A DNA stretch of 64,000 nucleotides from Pseudomonadales bacterium (GCA_017642855.1 JAEPOO010000001.1:124001-188000), one strand, 5' to 3'. Shown: positions 50,902-59,819, numbered from the stretch's first letter. Numbers and translations are program-made. Notes: generated by a model not told the origin, from the letters alone.

Positions 50902-51414
50902 ATGAGCGTAGAACTACTGGATACGACACGGTTTCACGGATTCCGAGTCAGGCGTCAGATTGCAGGGAAAACCTATCAGGAATATTTCTCGCTGAAGAAA
51001 GACGGCAAGCGTTTAAGAGGTGCTGATCGAGCAAAAGTAAAAGCGAAAGCTGAAGCTCGCGACGCAGTGCTGGCAAAGCAACAAACAAAAGCGAAAGCAG
51101 AGGCAGCCGAAGCGGCTCTGTTTGATACCAAAGGAAAAGTACGCGGAATTCTTTTCCGAATGAAAACGGAAAAGAGTGGAACACGGACGCCCGTGTTTCA
51201 GATCGGTATCATGTCAACGAAACTCGATAAAATCGTTAACACCACAGTGTCCATTAACCTTCACGGTTTAAAGGGTGCGTGGGAGAAAGCTGTCGACTTC
51301 TACGCGGAGCACAAAAAAATCTCCAAACGCTCACCGCTCTACAAGAAACTGCTTCGTGCTCAGCCAACCAAAGCGCAGCTGGAAGCCATGAAGCGTAAGC
51401 GCAGAAGAAGGTAA
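50902..51414 (+). CDS. basic hypothetical protein, possible nucleic-acid binder
   Basis: A 170-residue protein, very Lys/Arg/Ala-rich. The N-terminal part (TTRFHGFRVRRQIAGKTYQE, about 8-27) followed by a Lys-Ala helix resembles the three-stranded Arm/AP2-type DNA-binding domains of phage integrases, but no integrase catalytic residues exist. A second domain starts at about residue 74 (TKGKVRGILFRMKTEKSG). C-terminus is KRKRRRR. It has its own terminator downstream and a short upstream region. The role is unknown. Confidence 0.7.
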   Translation: MSVELLDTTRFHGFRVRRQIAGKTYQEYFSLKKDGKRLRGADRAKVKAKAEARDAVLAKQQTKAKAEAAEAALFDTKGKVRGILFRMKTEKSGTRTPVFQIGIMSTKLDKIVNTTVSINLHGLKGAWEKAVDFYAEHKKISKRSPLYKKLLRAQPTKAQLEAMKRKRRRR

Positions 51415-51430
51415 AGAATCAGAGAATTGT

Positions 51431-51458
51431 AAAAAAGGGGGCCGAGGCCCCCTTTTTT
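51431..51458 (+). terminator. intrinsic terminator, symmetric
   Basis: Six A, GGGGGCC, GA loop, GGCCCCC, six T. A strong, bidirectional-looking terminator between the basic hypothetical protein and prpE. Confidence 0.93.
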
Positions 51459-51498
51459 GTTATGTTGTTGTTTTATATGTGACTTTTTAGGTAGCCGC

Positions 51499-53412
51499 GT
51501 GACAGATTACAAGAGTGAATTTAACCGGGCGCTTCAGGATCCGGCGGCGTATTGGGCAGAGCAGGCGCAGTCAGTTGCCTGGTACAAAACACCAGAGACG
51601 ATACTGAGCAAAGACGAAAATGGTAACGACACCTGGTTCAATGATGGTGAACTGAATACGTCTTACCTCGCCCTCGACTTTCAGATCGAACAGGGGAGAG
51701 GAGAGCAGACGGCATTGATCTACGACTCTCCTGTTACCGGTAGCACGACAAAATTTACCTTCAATGAACTGCGTGATGAAGTAGCAAAGTTTGCAGGTGT
51801 TCTCGATGGTCTCGGTGTCGTCAAAGGCGATCGCGTCATTATCTATATGCCTATGATCGCGGAAGCAGCGATTGCCATGTTGGCCTGTGCACGAATTGGT
51901 GCGATTCATTCGGTAGTGTTCGGTGGCTTTGCGCCCCGTGAACTTGCCACACGAATTGACGACGCAACGCCCAAAGTGATCTTGTGCGCGTCTTGCGGCA
52001 TCGAGTTTTCAAATATCATTCCCTACAAGCCTTTGGTTGATGAGGCGCTGAAGCTCAGCGAGCACACGGTTAAACACTGTGTGGTACTCCAACGCGATCA
52101 ATCCTTGGCGGAAATGACCAACGATATCGATCGAGATTGGAGGGAATTACTCGAAACTGCGGAATCGTTAGATCCTGTCCGGGTTTTGTCCAGTGATCCG
52201 CTTTATATTCTTTACACCTCAGGAACAACAGGCAAGCCGAAAGGCGTCGTTCGGGATAACGGCGGCCACGCGGTCGCGCTCACCTACAGTCTGCGCAATA
52301 TTTATAACGTCGAAGCGGGAGAGGTTTTCTGGGCAGCCTCTGATGTTGGTTGGGTCGTTGGCCACTCCTATATTGTTTACGGTCCTTTGTTCGCTGGTTG
52401 TACCACGATTTTGTTTGAAGGTAAGCCGGTCAGGACACCAGACGCCGGTACCTTCTGGCGAGTGATTGCCGATCACGGTGTCAATGTGTTCTTCACAGCC
52501 CCGACGGCGTTTCGGGCCATAAAGAAAGAGGACCCGGCGGCCTCCTTCCTTAAAAACTACGATGTCAGTTCCCTGCGCTCACTGTTTGTCGCCGGCGAGC
52601 GTACCGATCCGGCAACCTATGATTGGCTCTGTGAGATCCTTGGCATACCGGTTATCGATCACTGGTGGCAGACAGAAACTGGTTGGCCTGTCGCGTCGGT
52701 ACCGATGGGCCTTGAGTTTTCTGAGCCCAAGGCTGGCTCAGTCGCATTGCCGGTGCCAGGATTTGATGTGCAGATCCTGTCTGAAGACGGTGAGCAGCAG
52801 GTACCCAATCAGGAAGGCGATGTTGTGATCAAATTGCCTTTGCCGCCTGGATGTCTGCCGACGGTCTGGGGTGATCACCAGCGTTACCTGGACGCATATC
52901 TGTCTGAGCATCCCGGCTTTTATCACACCGGGGATGGCGGCTATGTGGACGACGACGGTTATCTCTACATTATGGGTCGCACCGATGATGTGATTAATGT
53001 CGCCGGGCACCGGTTGTCTACCGGCCAGATGGAGGAGGTGGTTGCCGCGCATCCCGCTGTTGCTGAGTGCGCAGTTGTCGGCGTCGAGGATCGGGACAAG
53101 GGTCAGGTGCCGGCGGGCCTTGTTATTATCAAAGATGGGGTCAACGTCGAGCTGGCGAGTTTGAGGGACGAACTGGTGGCCATGGTTCGTGCTGAAGTTG
53201 GCGCCTTCGCTAATTTCAAACAGATTGTGCTGGTACAGCGTCTACCCAAAACGCGTTCCGGGAAGATCCTCAGGCAGGTGATTCGCAAGATAGCGGACTG
53301 CAAACCCTACGAGCTACCGGCGACGATTGATGATCCGGTGATTCTTGATGAAATTGCGGGCGCTTTAGAGGAAGGAAACATTGGCTTTATTGGAGAAGGA
53401 GGAGCTTCTTGA
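51499..53412 (+). CDS. prpE: propionyl-CoA synthetase
   Basis: A 637-residue AMP-forming acyl-CoA synthetase. AMP-binding YTSGTTGKPKGVVRDNGG (about 241-258), HWWQTETGWPVA (about 392-403) and GRTDDVINVAGHRLSTGQMEE (about 493-513) are the ACS/PrpE cores; PKTRSGKILRQVIRKIADC carries the acetylatable Lys. The N-terminal helical domain (YWAEQAQSVAWYKTPETIL) is PrpE-like. Start GTG 51499 (VTDYKSEF); reading upstream gives a Cys-rich hydrophobic run not seen in homologues. It activates propionate; the product of methyl-branched breakdown would connect to the CaiB-type gene. Confidence 0.92.
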   Translation: MTDYKSEFNRALQDPAAYWAEQAQSVAWYKTPETILSKDENGNDTWFNDGELNTSYLALDFQIEQGRGEQTALIYDSPVTGSTTKFTFNELRDEVAKFAGVLDGLGVVKGDRVIIYMPMIAEAAIAMLACARIGAIHSVVFGGFAPRELATRIDDATPKVILCASCGIEFSNIIPYKPLVDEALKLSEHTVKHCVVLQRDQSLAEMTNDIDRDWRELLETAESLDPVRVLSSDPLYILYTSGTTGKPKGVVRDNGGHAVALTYSLRNIYNVEAGEVFWAASDVGWVVGHSYIVYGPLFAGCTTILFEGKPVRTPDAGTFWRVIADHGVNVFFTAPTAFRAIKKEDPAASFLKNYDVSSLRSLFVAGERTDPATYDWLCEILGIPVIDHWWQTETGWPVASVPMGLEFSEPKAGSVALPVPGFDVQILSEDGEQQVPNQEGDVVIKLPLPPGCLPTVWGDHQRYLDAYLSEHPGFYHTGDGGYVDDDGYLYIMGRTDDVINVAGHRLSTGQMEEVVAAHPAVAECAVVGVEDRDKGQVPAGLVIIKDGVNVELASLRDELVAMVRAEVGAFANFKQIVLVQRLPKTRSGKILRQVIRKIADCKPYELPATIDDPVILDEIAGALEEGNIGFIGEGGAS

Positions 53413-54164
53413 AAACGGTACTAATTACTGGGGCCTCTTCGGGTTTTGGTGAAGCCTGTGCAAGAAAGTTTGCGGATGCCGGTGACCGCGTTATTGTCAC
53501 AGCCAGGAGAACAGAGCGCCTTGATGCACTCGTTGGCGAACTGAGTAAAAAAACACCCTGTCATGCGGTGACTTTGGATATTCGCGATCGAGAAAGCGTC
53601 GCGGCGGCGGTTGCAAGTCTGCCAGCGGATTTTTCCGCCATCGATGTCTTAGTCAATAATGCCGGACTCGCATTGGGTCTTGAGCCCGCTGAAAATGCTG
53701 ACCTGGATCACTGGGACACCATGGTGGATACGAACATCAAGGGTTTAATGTACTGCACGCGTGCGGTCCTGCCGGGCATGGTTAAACGTGGCGGCGGCCA
53801 CGTGGTGAACATCGGTTCCGTTGCTGCGACCTGGCCTTATCCCGGCGGCAATGCCTATGGAGGCAGCAAAGCTTTTGTTCAGCAGTTTTCACGCAACCTT
53901 CGCACTGACCTGCTCGGTAAAAACATTCGCGTATCGGTTGTAGAGCCAGGTATGTGTGAAACCGAATTTTCTGTCGTCCGATTTGAGGGGGATGCTGATA
54001 AAGCAGCGGCGGTTTACGCGGGGATGCAGCCGCTTTCTGGTGAAGACGTTGCTGAGATTGTCTATTGGACGACCAGTCTGCCGCCTCACATCAACGTTAA
54101 CCAGCTGGAAGTCATGCCTGTTGCTCAGGCCTGGTCTCCGTTTGCTGTACATCGGGATAGTTAG
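53409..54164 (+). CDS. NADP-dependent SDR oxidoreductase (YdfG-like)
   Basis: A 251-residue short-chain dehydrogenase. TGASSGFGEACARKF (about 7-21) is the cofactor motif, NNAG near 81, and GSVAATWPYPGGNAYGGSKAF holds Ser, Tyr and Lys of the catalytic set. The C-terminal VNQLEVMPVAQAW resembles E. coli YdfG (serine/3-hydroxy acid dehydrogenase). Arg at the end of strand 2 (TARRTERL) favours NADP. Start TTG overlaps prpE's TGA; GGAGGAG seven bases upstream is a strong ribosome binding site. Confidence 0.92.
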   Translation: MKTVLITGASSGFGEACARKFADAGDRVIVTARRTERLDALVGELSKKTPCHAVTLDIRDRESVAAAVASLPADFSAIDVLVNNAGLALGLEPAENADLDHWDTMVDTNIKGLMYCTRAVLPGMVKRGGGHVVNIGSVAATWPYPGGNAYGGSKAFVQQFSRNLRTDLLGKNIRVSVVEPGMCETEFSVVRFEGDADKAAAVYAGMQPLSGEDVAEIVYWTTSLPPHINVNQLEVMPVAQAWSPFAVHRDS

Positions 54165-54267
54165 TGCCAGTTCATCTGGTACCAGTTCATCGGCCTGAGG
54201 CTGAAAGGGTCACCAAATAGCGCTATACTCTGCTGATATCTTCTGTTCTCCCGAGAGTTGTATCCCC

Positions 54268-54633
54268 ATGATCATTGTCCATGGCACCTTCCCCGTAAAA
54301 GCTGAAGTCCGCGAAGAGGCACTTGAGGTGATGCGAGAAATGGCGGTCGCCAGTCGGGCAGAAGAGGGGTGTATCAGTTACGAGTTCTATATTGGTCTTT
54401 CCGACCCTAACCAGCTTTTGCTGTTCCAGGAATGGGAATCCGTCGATGCGCTCCAAGGCCATTTCGAGACCGACCATATGGAAGAGTTCCTGAGAGTACT
54501 ACCGGACGTTCTTGATGGTGAGGTTGCGACCCGGCGATATGAAGTTCGCGTCAGCGAAGAGGGTTTCGAATCGGTGGATTTCGAACCGGAAACCATTCCT
54601 CAGTCACAGGAACGCGAAAAGATCATTCACTGA
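54268..54633 (+). CDS. antibiotic biosynthesis monooxygenase (ABM) domain protein
   Basis: A 121-residue protein of dimeric alpha/beta ferredoxin-like ABM fold: VHGTFPVKAEVREEALEVMREM (about 4-25), SRAEEGCISYEFYIGLSDPNQLLLFQEWES (about 31-60), then HFETDHMEEFLRVL. Members include quinol oxygenases such as YgiN and many of unknown role. The C-terminal ~30 residues extend beyond the domain. It is preceded by 100 bases without genes and is convergent with arsC. Confidence 0.9.
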   Translation: MIIVHGTFPVKAEVREEALEVMREMAVASRAEEGCISYEFYIGLSDPNQLLLFQEWESVDALQGHFETDHMEEFLRVLPDVLDGEVATRRYEVRVSEEGFESVDFEPETIPQSQEREKIIH

Positions 54634-54645
54634 TCTGTCTCTTTT

Positions 54646-54993
54646 CTAAAGAATTGCCAGAACGCTTTCCGGCGGTCGCCCAACTCGCGCCTGATTCCCA
54701 CAAACAACAATGGGCCTTTGCAGCAATTTTGGTGCCTTGACGATGGCTTCGATGGCGTCCGCGTCGCTCGCATCTTTGCTGAGACCCGAGATTTTATATT
54801 CGTCTTCACCAGTGCGCACAATGTCCATCGCTGCAACACCCAGCTTGCCCACAATGTCTCTGAGGGTGGATTGATCTGGCGGAGTTTCAAGATAGAGAAC
54901 GATATCGACATCCAGGTCCCTTGATTCGAGAATCTCCAGTGTCTGTCTTGATTTGGAGCAGCGGGGGTTGTGATAAATGGTTACTGCGGTCAT
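54646..54993 (-). CDS. arsC: arsenate reductase, glutaredoxin-dependent (ArsC)
   Basis: A 115-residue ArsC of the E. coli type. The active-site HNPRCSKSRQTLEIL lies at 8-22 with Cys12; the downstream RPIVVCGNQARVGRPPESV contains arginines that bind arsenate. Fold and length match (115-140). It reduces arsenate to arsenite with glutathione and glutaredoxin, or acts as a homologue (YfgD, SpxA-like) without such a role. No arsB or arsR gene is nearby, so arsenic resistance is not certain. Confidence 0.88.
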   Translation of the reverse strand: MTAVTIYHNPRCSKSRQTLEILESRDLDVDIVLYLETPPDQSTLRDIVGKLGVAAMDIVRTGEDEYKISGLSKDASDADAIEAIVKAPKLLQRPIVVCGNQARVGRPPESVLAIL

Positions 54994-55034
54994 AGTCCAT
55001 CACTCAAATTTTAAGCCGAAAAGTTTATCAGGAA

Positions 55035-56240
55035 ATGATTCAAGACCGAGCTGAAGCGGTTTGGGATTTTTTTAAGCTGCTCGTCAGAAACTATACGGAA
55101 GACCGTTGCCAGTCGACGGCTGCGGCGCTGACCTACCAAACGTTGTTTGCGTTGGTGCCTGTGCTCACGATTGTTTACGCGGTTTCCATTGCTTTTCCGT
55201 CGCTACATGGTATGGGCGATCAGCTACAGAATTTTGTGTTCGCTAATGTGGTGCCGGAGAGTGTCGGCGTCGTTCAGGAATATCTGCAGGAGTTTTCTTC
55301 CCAGGCGCGCAGCCTTTCGATTCCCAGTCTCGGAGTTCTCGCCATCACTGCTTTTGTGATGATGTTCACCATCGAAAAAACCTTTAATGAAATCTGGAAC
55401 ATCAAGGAACCCAGGCACGGCTTCCAAAGAATTCTCATGTACTGGGCCATCTTGTCGTTGGGTCCGGCTTTGATGCTCGTCGGTATTGGTATTACGGTCT
55501 ATTTGTTCTCATTGCCGCTTCTGACCGACGTGACAGGGACCTCCAATGCGCTGGCGCTACTGCCGATTTTCCTGAACGGTCTTGTATTCTCCCTGATGTA
55601 CATCACGGTACCGAACTGCGTTGTACCGCTTAGACATGGTTTGATGGGCGGCTTTGTTGTTGCGATCGCCTTCGAACTGGTGAAGCAGCTGTTCGGTTCC
55701 GTGATGTCTCGAAGTGATATGGCGGTGATCTATGGCACCTATGCTGCCGTGCCTCTGTTTCTGATCTGGCTGTATGTGTCCTGGACAATCGTTCTGTTCG
55801 GCGCGGAGCTGACCAAGAATATGGGACTCTTTCGCTCCGAGCGCAGCAAAGAAAGGGAGCCACCACTGGTCCAGGTATTGATCATCCTGAATGAATTTTT
55901 CCGCTGTCATAAGTTGGGGGAAGTGGTGACCGACAAGAGTATTACCAGGCTGAACCAGCGTATCGATATGCAGAACTGGCAGGAATACAAAAGCCGATTG
56001 CTGGGGATGGGGTTAATTCGTTCAGTGGATCGCGGTGGTCTAGTGCTTTCTAAGGATCTGAATGAAGTGACGTTCTGGGAACTTTACCGAGAGTTGCCCT
56101 GGCCGATGCCACCGGGTTTCACCGTTCAGAAGGAAGCCTGGGAAGAAGTGATACACAACAAACTGTTGGAATCGTACGATGATAGACGCAGCGCATTCGA
56201 TCTCGATCTGGAGCGCCTGTTTCGTGGAGAGCTGATTTGA
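55035..56240 (+). CDS. YihY/BrkB family membrane protein
   Basis: A 401-residue protein with about six membrane segments in the first 265 residues and a soluble C-terminal domain (about 275-401). RCQSTAAALTYQTLFALVPVLTI (about 23-45) and IYGTYAAVPLFLIWLYVSWTIVLFGAEL (about 233-260) are the YihY signatures. Earlier annotations as ribonuclease BN are wrong for this family; the function is unclear. The C-terminal winged-helix-like part resembles some YihY fusions. Its TGA overlaps the start of the next gene. Confidence 0.92.
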   Translation: MIQDRAEAVWDFFKLLVRNYTEDRCQSTAAALTYQTLFALVPVLTIVYAVSIAFPSLHGMGDQLQNFVFANVVPESVGVVQEYLQEFSSQARSLSIPSLGVLAITAFVMMFTIEKTFNEIWNIKEPRHGFQRILMYWAILSLGPALMLVGIGITVYLFSLPLLTDVTGTSNALALLPIFLNGLVFSLMYITVPNCVVPLRHGLMGGFVVAIAFELVKQLFGSVMSRSDMAVIYGTYAAVPLFLIWLYVSWTIVLFGAELTKNMGLFRSERSKEREPPLVQVLIILNEFFRCHKLGEVVTDKSITRLNQRIDMQNWQEYKSRLLGMGLIRSVDRGGLVLSKDLNEVTFWELYRELPWPMPPGFTVQKEAWEEVIHNKLLESYDDRRSAFDLDLERLFRGELI

Positions 56241-56671
56241 AGAAGTTGTTGGTTCTGGTTGTTTCGCTCCTCGCGGGATGCGCGCAGCCAGATTTCACGG
56301 ATACCCAGGGTAACGGATACCGTTATGCTGACTACCAGGGAAAAACCATGGTGATTAACTATTGGGCAACCTGGTGTGCACCCTGTATCAAGGAAATTCC
56401 TGAGTTGATTGCCCTGGGTGAAAATCATGAAGACATCGTCGTGTTTGGCGTGAACTTCGATGCACCGCCGCCAGAAGAAGCGGTCGCTCAAATCGAGCGC
56501 ATGAAGATTACTTTTCCCGTCTACTCGACTGACCCATACATGGCACTCGGCATTGAGCAGCCGCAAGTGCTGCCAACGACCATTATTGTGGGTCCTGATG
56601 GGCAGGTGAAAAGGACATTAGTCGGTCCGCAGACCGAAGATACGCTGCTGGAAGCGATCCGCGCTGGTTAA
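56237..56671 (+). CDS. TlpA-like thioredoxin-fold lipoprotein
   Basis: A 144-residue protein. Signal peptide [15 protein letters not shown] with lipobox LAGC, lipidated Cys15; then the thioredoxin fold with [13 protein letters not shown] (Cys50 and Cys53 region) and the cis-Pro in [16 protein letters not shown] start overlaps the stop of the YihY gene. It probably reduces or isomerises disulfides, or reduces oxidised cysteines, in the periplasm. Which partner is not known. Overlaps the convergent proS by four bases. Confidence 0.88.
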   Translation: MKKLLVLVVSLLAGCAQPDFTDTQGNGYRYADYQGKTMVINYWATWCAPCIKEIPELIALGENHEDIVVFGVNFDAPPPEEAVAQIERMKITFPVYSTDPYMALGIEQPQVLPTTIIVGPDGQVKRTLVGPQTEDTLLEAIRAG

Positions 56672-58365
56672 CTGATCAGCGCGGCAATTCCATCGACCGG
56701 AACATCCTTGGATTCACCGTCACGTCGATACTGATACTCGACGACGCCTTTCTCGAGGCCACGATCACCGATAACAATCCTATGCGGGATACCAATCAGT
56801 TCCGCATCAGCGAATTTTGCGCCGGGCCGAACGCCCTCTCGGTCATCCATGAGGACTTCTACACCTGCAGCCATTAACTCGCGATAGAGTTTCTCTGATG
56901 CCTCGGCAACAGCTTCTGACTTGTGAGCGTTCACAGGGATAATGATGACACTAAATGGGGCGATCGCTTCTGGCCAGATGATGCCGTTGTCATCATGGTT
57001 CTGCTCAATGATGGCACCCACCAGTCGTGTCACACCCATGCCGTAACAACCCATCTGCATGACCTGTGCTTTTCCGTTCTCATCAAGCACCGTGGCATTC
57101 ATGGACGCAGAGTATTTGTCGCCCAGCTGGAAAATATGTCCAACCTCAATGCCGCGTTTGAACTGGATTGTCCCTTTGCCGTCAGGGCTGGGGTCACCTT
57201 CAACCACTTCCCGGATATCAGCGACTGAACTGGCTTCGGCATCACGCCCCCAGTTCATATTGATCAGGTGATAGTCGTCTTTGTTGGCGCCTGCGCAAAA
57301 GTTTTTCAGCGCTGCAGCGCTCCGATCCACGATGACGGGAATGGGCAAATCTCTTGGGCCGATGGAACCGGGCGAACAACCCAGTTTGGATTTAATCGCT
57401 TCGTCACTCGCCATTTTTAAGGGCGCAGCAACACCGGGTACCTTTTCTGCCTTGATGGCATTCAGCTGATGATCACCGCGTAGCACCAGAGCGACCATGT
57501 CTGCCTCACTTCCCTCAACGATGAGTGTTTTGACGGACTTTTCGATAGGTAGCTTCAGGAACGCCACAACCTCATCGATGGTGCGCACGTCTGGTGTGTG
57601 CACTTCCTTCAGCGCCGTCTCTGCCTCGGTATCGTTTTCCGGTGCCAGTGCCTCTGCCATCTCAACATTCGCGGCATAGTCCGATTCGGAAGAAAAGGCG
57701 ATTTTGTCTTCGCCACTTTCTGCGAGCACATGGAATTCCATGGATGCGCTGCCACCGATGCTGCCGGTGTCAGCCAGAACGGGTCTAAAGTCCAGGTCCA
57801 TTCGTGCCAGCACGTTGGAGTATGCGTCGTACATATCTTGGTAGGTCTCTTCGAGAGAGGCCTGGTCCATGTGAAAGGAATAGGCATCTTTCATGACGAA
57901 CTCGCGGGAACGTAGAACACCAAATCTTGGCCGGGTTTCATCTCGGAACTTTGTCTGAATCTGGTAGTAGTTCACGGGCAGTTGCTTATGGCTCTTGAGT
58001 TCGCCGCGTGCCATGTCCGTAATGACTTCTTCATGGGTAGGGCCAAAGCAGAAATCTCTTTCGTGTCGATCGGTTAACTGAAGTAACAGCCCTTCGTCGT
58101 AATGGCTCCACCTGCCGGACTCATGCCAGAGCTCTGCTGGCTGAATGACGGGTAGCAAGACCTCCTGTGCGCCTTTAGCGTTCATCTCCTCCCGGATGAT
58201 CGTCTCGATTTTCTGCAGAATACGTAGACCCATGGGCATCCAGGTGTAAATGCCGGAAGCCAGTTTGCGAATCAATCCTGCCCGGATCATCAATTGGTGG
58301 CTGATGATCTCGGCATCGGAAGGTGTCTCTTTGAGAGTGGCGATGGTGTATCTTGAGGATCTCAT
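56668..58365 (-). CDS. proS: prolyl-tRNA synthetase
   Basis: A 565-residue class II synthetase of the bacterial type. Motif 1 region near [17 protein letters not shown], motif 2 [25 protein letters not shown] (about 140-164), a YbaK-like editing insertion (about 225-400) that clears mischarged alanine, and motif 3 [20 protein letters not shown] (about 440-460). The C-terminal anticodon-binding domain ([11 protein letters not shown]) follows. It charges tRNA-Pro. Convergent with the TlpA-like gene. Confidence 0.98.
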   Translation of the reverse strand: MRSSRYTIATLKETPSDAEIISHQLMIRAGLIRKLASGIYTWMPMGLRILQKIETIIREEMNAKGAQEVLLPVIQPAELWHESGRWSHYDEGLLLQLTDRHERDFCFGPTHEEVITDMARGELKSHKQLPVNYYQIQTKFRDETRPRFGVLRSREFVMKDAYSFHMDQASLEETYQDMYDAYSNVLARMDLDFRPVLADTGSIGGSASMEFHVLAESGEDKIAFSSESDYAANVEMAEALAPENDTEAETALKEVHTPDVRTIDEVVAFLKLPIEKSVKTLIVEGSEADMVALVLRGDHQLNAIKAEKVPGVAAPLKMASDEAIKSKLGCSPGSIGPRDLPIPVIVDRSAAALKNFCAGANKDDYHLINMNWGRDAEASSVADIREVVEGDPSPDGKGTIQFKRGIEVGHIFQLGDKYSASMNATVLDENGKAQVMQMGCYGMGVTRLVGAIIEQNHDDNGIIWPEAIAPFSVIIIPVNAHKSEAVAEASEKLYRELMAAGVEVLMDDREGVRPGAKFADAELIGIPHRIVIGDRGLEKGVVEYQYRRDGESKDVPVDGIAALIS

Positions 58366-58424
58366 GTCGTTTACTTCGTTCGTTTCTGTATGTGTGTCTG
58401 TGTCTAATGTGTTGAGGTTTGGCT

Positions 58425-58823
58425 ATGTCTCTAGTTCTCACCACGATTCATAACGGAGCGTGCCACTGTGGCCGTGTCCGTTTTGAGTTCGAATCAGAGC
58501 CCGATGTGAAGATTCATGAGTGCAACTGCTCTATCTGTTATCGAGTCGGCTTCCAGCATCTTATCATCCCAGCGCGTTCTTTTAATTTGCTGACTGACTG
58601 GGATGAGCTCGCGCTTTATACCTTTAATACCGAATTGGCGAAACACTACTTCTGCAAAACCTGTGGCGTTAAGCCTTTCTACGTTCCCCGCTCTAATCCG
58701 GACGGTATCAGTGTGAACTTCCGGTGTGTGGGTCAATCGTCCTTTGGGCATGTGACCTATGAACCGTTCGACGGGCAGAACTGGGAACAGAACGCAGGCG
58801 CTCTTTCGCACTTGAGCGCGTGA
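58425..58823 (+). CDS. GFA/DUF636 family zinc protein
   Basis: A 132-residue protein with ACHCGRVRFEFE (about 12-23), HECNCSICYRVG (about 31-42) and HYFCKTCGVKPFYVPRS (about 73-89), the cysteine pattern of the Mss4-like GFA fold. Annotated in some homologues as glutathione-dependent formaldehyde-activating, but that role is unclear. ATG 58425 is preferred to a TTG two codons before. Its stop lies in the first of four tandem 18-base repeats, each giving an in-frame stop. Confidence 0.9.
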   Translation: MSLVLTTIHNGACHCGRVRFEFESEPDVKIHECNCSICYRVGFQHLIIPARSFNLLTDWDELALYTFNTELAKHYFCKTCGVKPFYVPRSNPDGISVNFRCVGQSSFGHVTYEPFDGQNWEQNAGALSHLSA

Positions 58824-58883
58824 ACAGCCCTGAGCGGATAAACAGCCCTGAGCGGATGAACAGCCCTGAGCGGATAAACAGCC
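58812..58883 (+). repeat. four-copy 18-base repeat spanning a gene's 3' end
   Basis: Copies at 58812-58829 (TTGAGCGCGTGAACAGCC), 58830-58847 (CTGAGCGGATAAACAGCC), 58848-58865 (same with TGA) and 58866-58883 (same with TAA). Unit length is a multiple of three and each copy keeps a stop codon in the frame of the GFA gene: TGA 58821, TAA 58839, TGA 58857, TAA 58875. The first copy encodes the C-terminal LSA and stop. The array leads directly into a terminator. Confidence 0.95.
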
Positions 58884-58913
58884 AAAAAAAAGGCCGCTAA
58901 TGCGGCCTTTTTT
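58884..58913. terminator. intrinsic terminator between the GFA and HU-like genes
   Basis: Eight A, GGCCGC, TAAT loop, GCGGCC, six T. Symmetric, so it can serve both the GFA gene and the convergent HU-like gene. Confidence 0.93.
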
Positions 58914-58930
58914 AAAAGAGCTGTTCGAGT

Positions 58931-59296
58931 TTAAACAAACTCTTTCAGGCCTTTCAGAGGCAGCACTTTGACTTTCGTGCTAGCCGGCTTGGCTGCAACG
59001 TCCATCAGCTCACCCGGACGGAATGGGTTAGGTACACCCTTGCGAGCCTTGCGAGCAGGCTTTTTAACCGTCTTGATCTTCAACAGACCAGGCAGAGTGA
59101 ACTCACCGGCACCACCTTTCTTAACGTGACGCTCGATCAGATCGGACAGTTCGTCCAGTACGGCACCAACCTGCTTTTTGGAAAGTTCGGTGTTGTCCGC
59201 AATTTCCGCGAGGATCGCACTCTTGGTGTACTTAGCCTTGATCGCAGGTTTTTTCTTAGCAGCAGGAGCTTTCGCTTTTGCTTTCTTAGCAGCCAT
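58931..59296 (-). CDS. HU-family DNA-binding protein with lysine-rich N-terminal tail
   Basis: A 121-residue protein. Residues 1-25 are an Ala/Lys tail; residues 24-115 form an HU/IHF-like domain: YTKSAILAEIADNTELSKKQVGAVLDELSDLI, FTLPGLLKIKTVKKPARKARKG, then NPFRPGELMDVAAKPASTKVKVLPLKGLKEFV. The arm residues KKPARKARKG insert in the DNA minor groove in HU proteins. Such H1-like tailed HUs exist in several Gammaproteobacteria. TAAGGA precedes the ATG. Upstream there is a perfect-spaced sigma-70 promoter and an intrinsic terminator inside the leader, suggesting attenuation. Confidence 0.9.
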   Translation of the reverse strand: MAAKKAKAKAPAAKKKPAIKAKYTKSAILAEIADNTELSKKQVGAVLDELSDLIERHVKKGGAGEFTLPGLLKIKTVKKPARKARKGVPNPFRPGELMDVAAKPASTKVKVLPLKGLKEFV

Positions 59297-59336
59297 TCAG
59301 TAATCCTTATGTGTGTAATGTTGTAAATCTGAACTC

Positions 59337-59369
59337 AAAAAAAAGAAGAAGGCTTTTCGGCCCTCTTCT
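59337..59369 (-). terminator. intrinsic terminator within the HU-like gene leader
   Basis: On the minus strand: GAAGAGGGC, loop CGAAAA, GCCTTCTTC, then eight T (59344-59337). One mismatch in the stem. It begins only a few bases after the predicted transcription start (about 59374) and precedes the ribosome binding site, so it would cut the leader RNA to about 38 nt unless read through. Confidence 0.72.
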
Positions 59370-59380
59370 CTTGGGTGTGC

Positions 59381-59409
59381 TTTATAGCCGATTGAAAAAG
59401 GCCATTCAA
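59381..59409 (-). promoter_or_regulatory. sigma-70 promoter of the HU-like gene
   Basis: Minus strand: TTGAAT (59409-59404), 17 bases, TATAAA (59386-59381). The strongest housekeeping promoter I see in the window. Confidence 0.82.
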
Positions 59410-59480
59410 GAAAAACCCTTTATTTCTCGATACATGACCTCATATTCACTTGACTGGTGCATGTCGCCATCGCGAAAGTT

Positions 59481-59491
59481 TGGTATATAAT
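59481..59491 (+). promoter_or_regulatory. extended -10 promoter candidate for fmdB
   Basis: TGGTATATAAT: a TG one base before TATATA or TATAAT gives an extended -10. No good -35 is at the usual distance. It points at fmdB, 50 bases downstream. Confidence 0.5.
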
Positions 59492-59543
59492 GCGCAGCCG
59501 CTGGTTTGGAGGTACCGGCGGCAACCAACGGATGAGGACCAAG

Positions 59544-59819
59544 ATGCCTATTTACGAATACCAATGCGAAGCCTGCTCACACAAGATGGAGAAGCTTCAA
59601 AAAATATCTGACGAACCGCTCACGATTTGTCCTGAGTGTGGCGCACCGAAACTCACTAAGCTGATTTCGGCTGCGGGATTTCGTCTGAAGGGCAGCGGCT
59701 GGTACGAAACCGATTTTAAAACTGGCAAGAAGAAGAACGTTTCCGGCGACTCCAGTTCCGGTTCTTCCTCGAGCAGTTCCTCCAGCGACTCTTCTTCCAC
59801 GTCCGCAGCCTCAAGCTAG
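59544..59819 (+). CDS. FmdB-family zinc-ribbon protein
   Basis: A 91-residue protein beginning MPIYEYQCEACSHKMEKLQK, with two CxxC pairs (CEAC and CPEC) forming a zinc ribbon, then a Ser-rich tail (about 65-91) with an occasional Asp. ATG 59544 follows GAGGACC. Bacterial FmdB proteins are named after an amidase regulator but their role is unknown; they often lie upstream of aspS as here, which supports the call. Confidence 0.9.
   Translation: MPIYEYQCEACSHKMEKLQKISDEPLTICPECGAPKLTKLISAAGFRLKGSGWYETDFKTGKKKNVSGDSSSGSSSSSSSSDSSSTSAASS

Noticed and set aside
51457..51498. Upstream ATG for prpE
   Set aside because: The added residues (Cys-rich hydrophobic) overlap the terminator T-run; GTG 51499 matches PrpE N-termini better.
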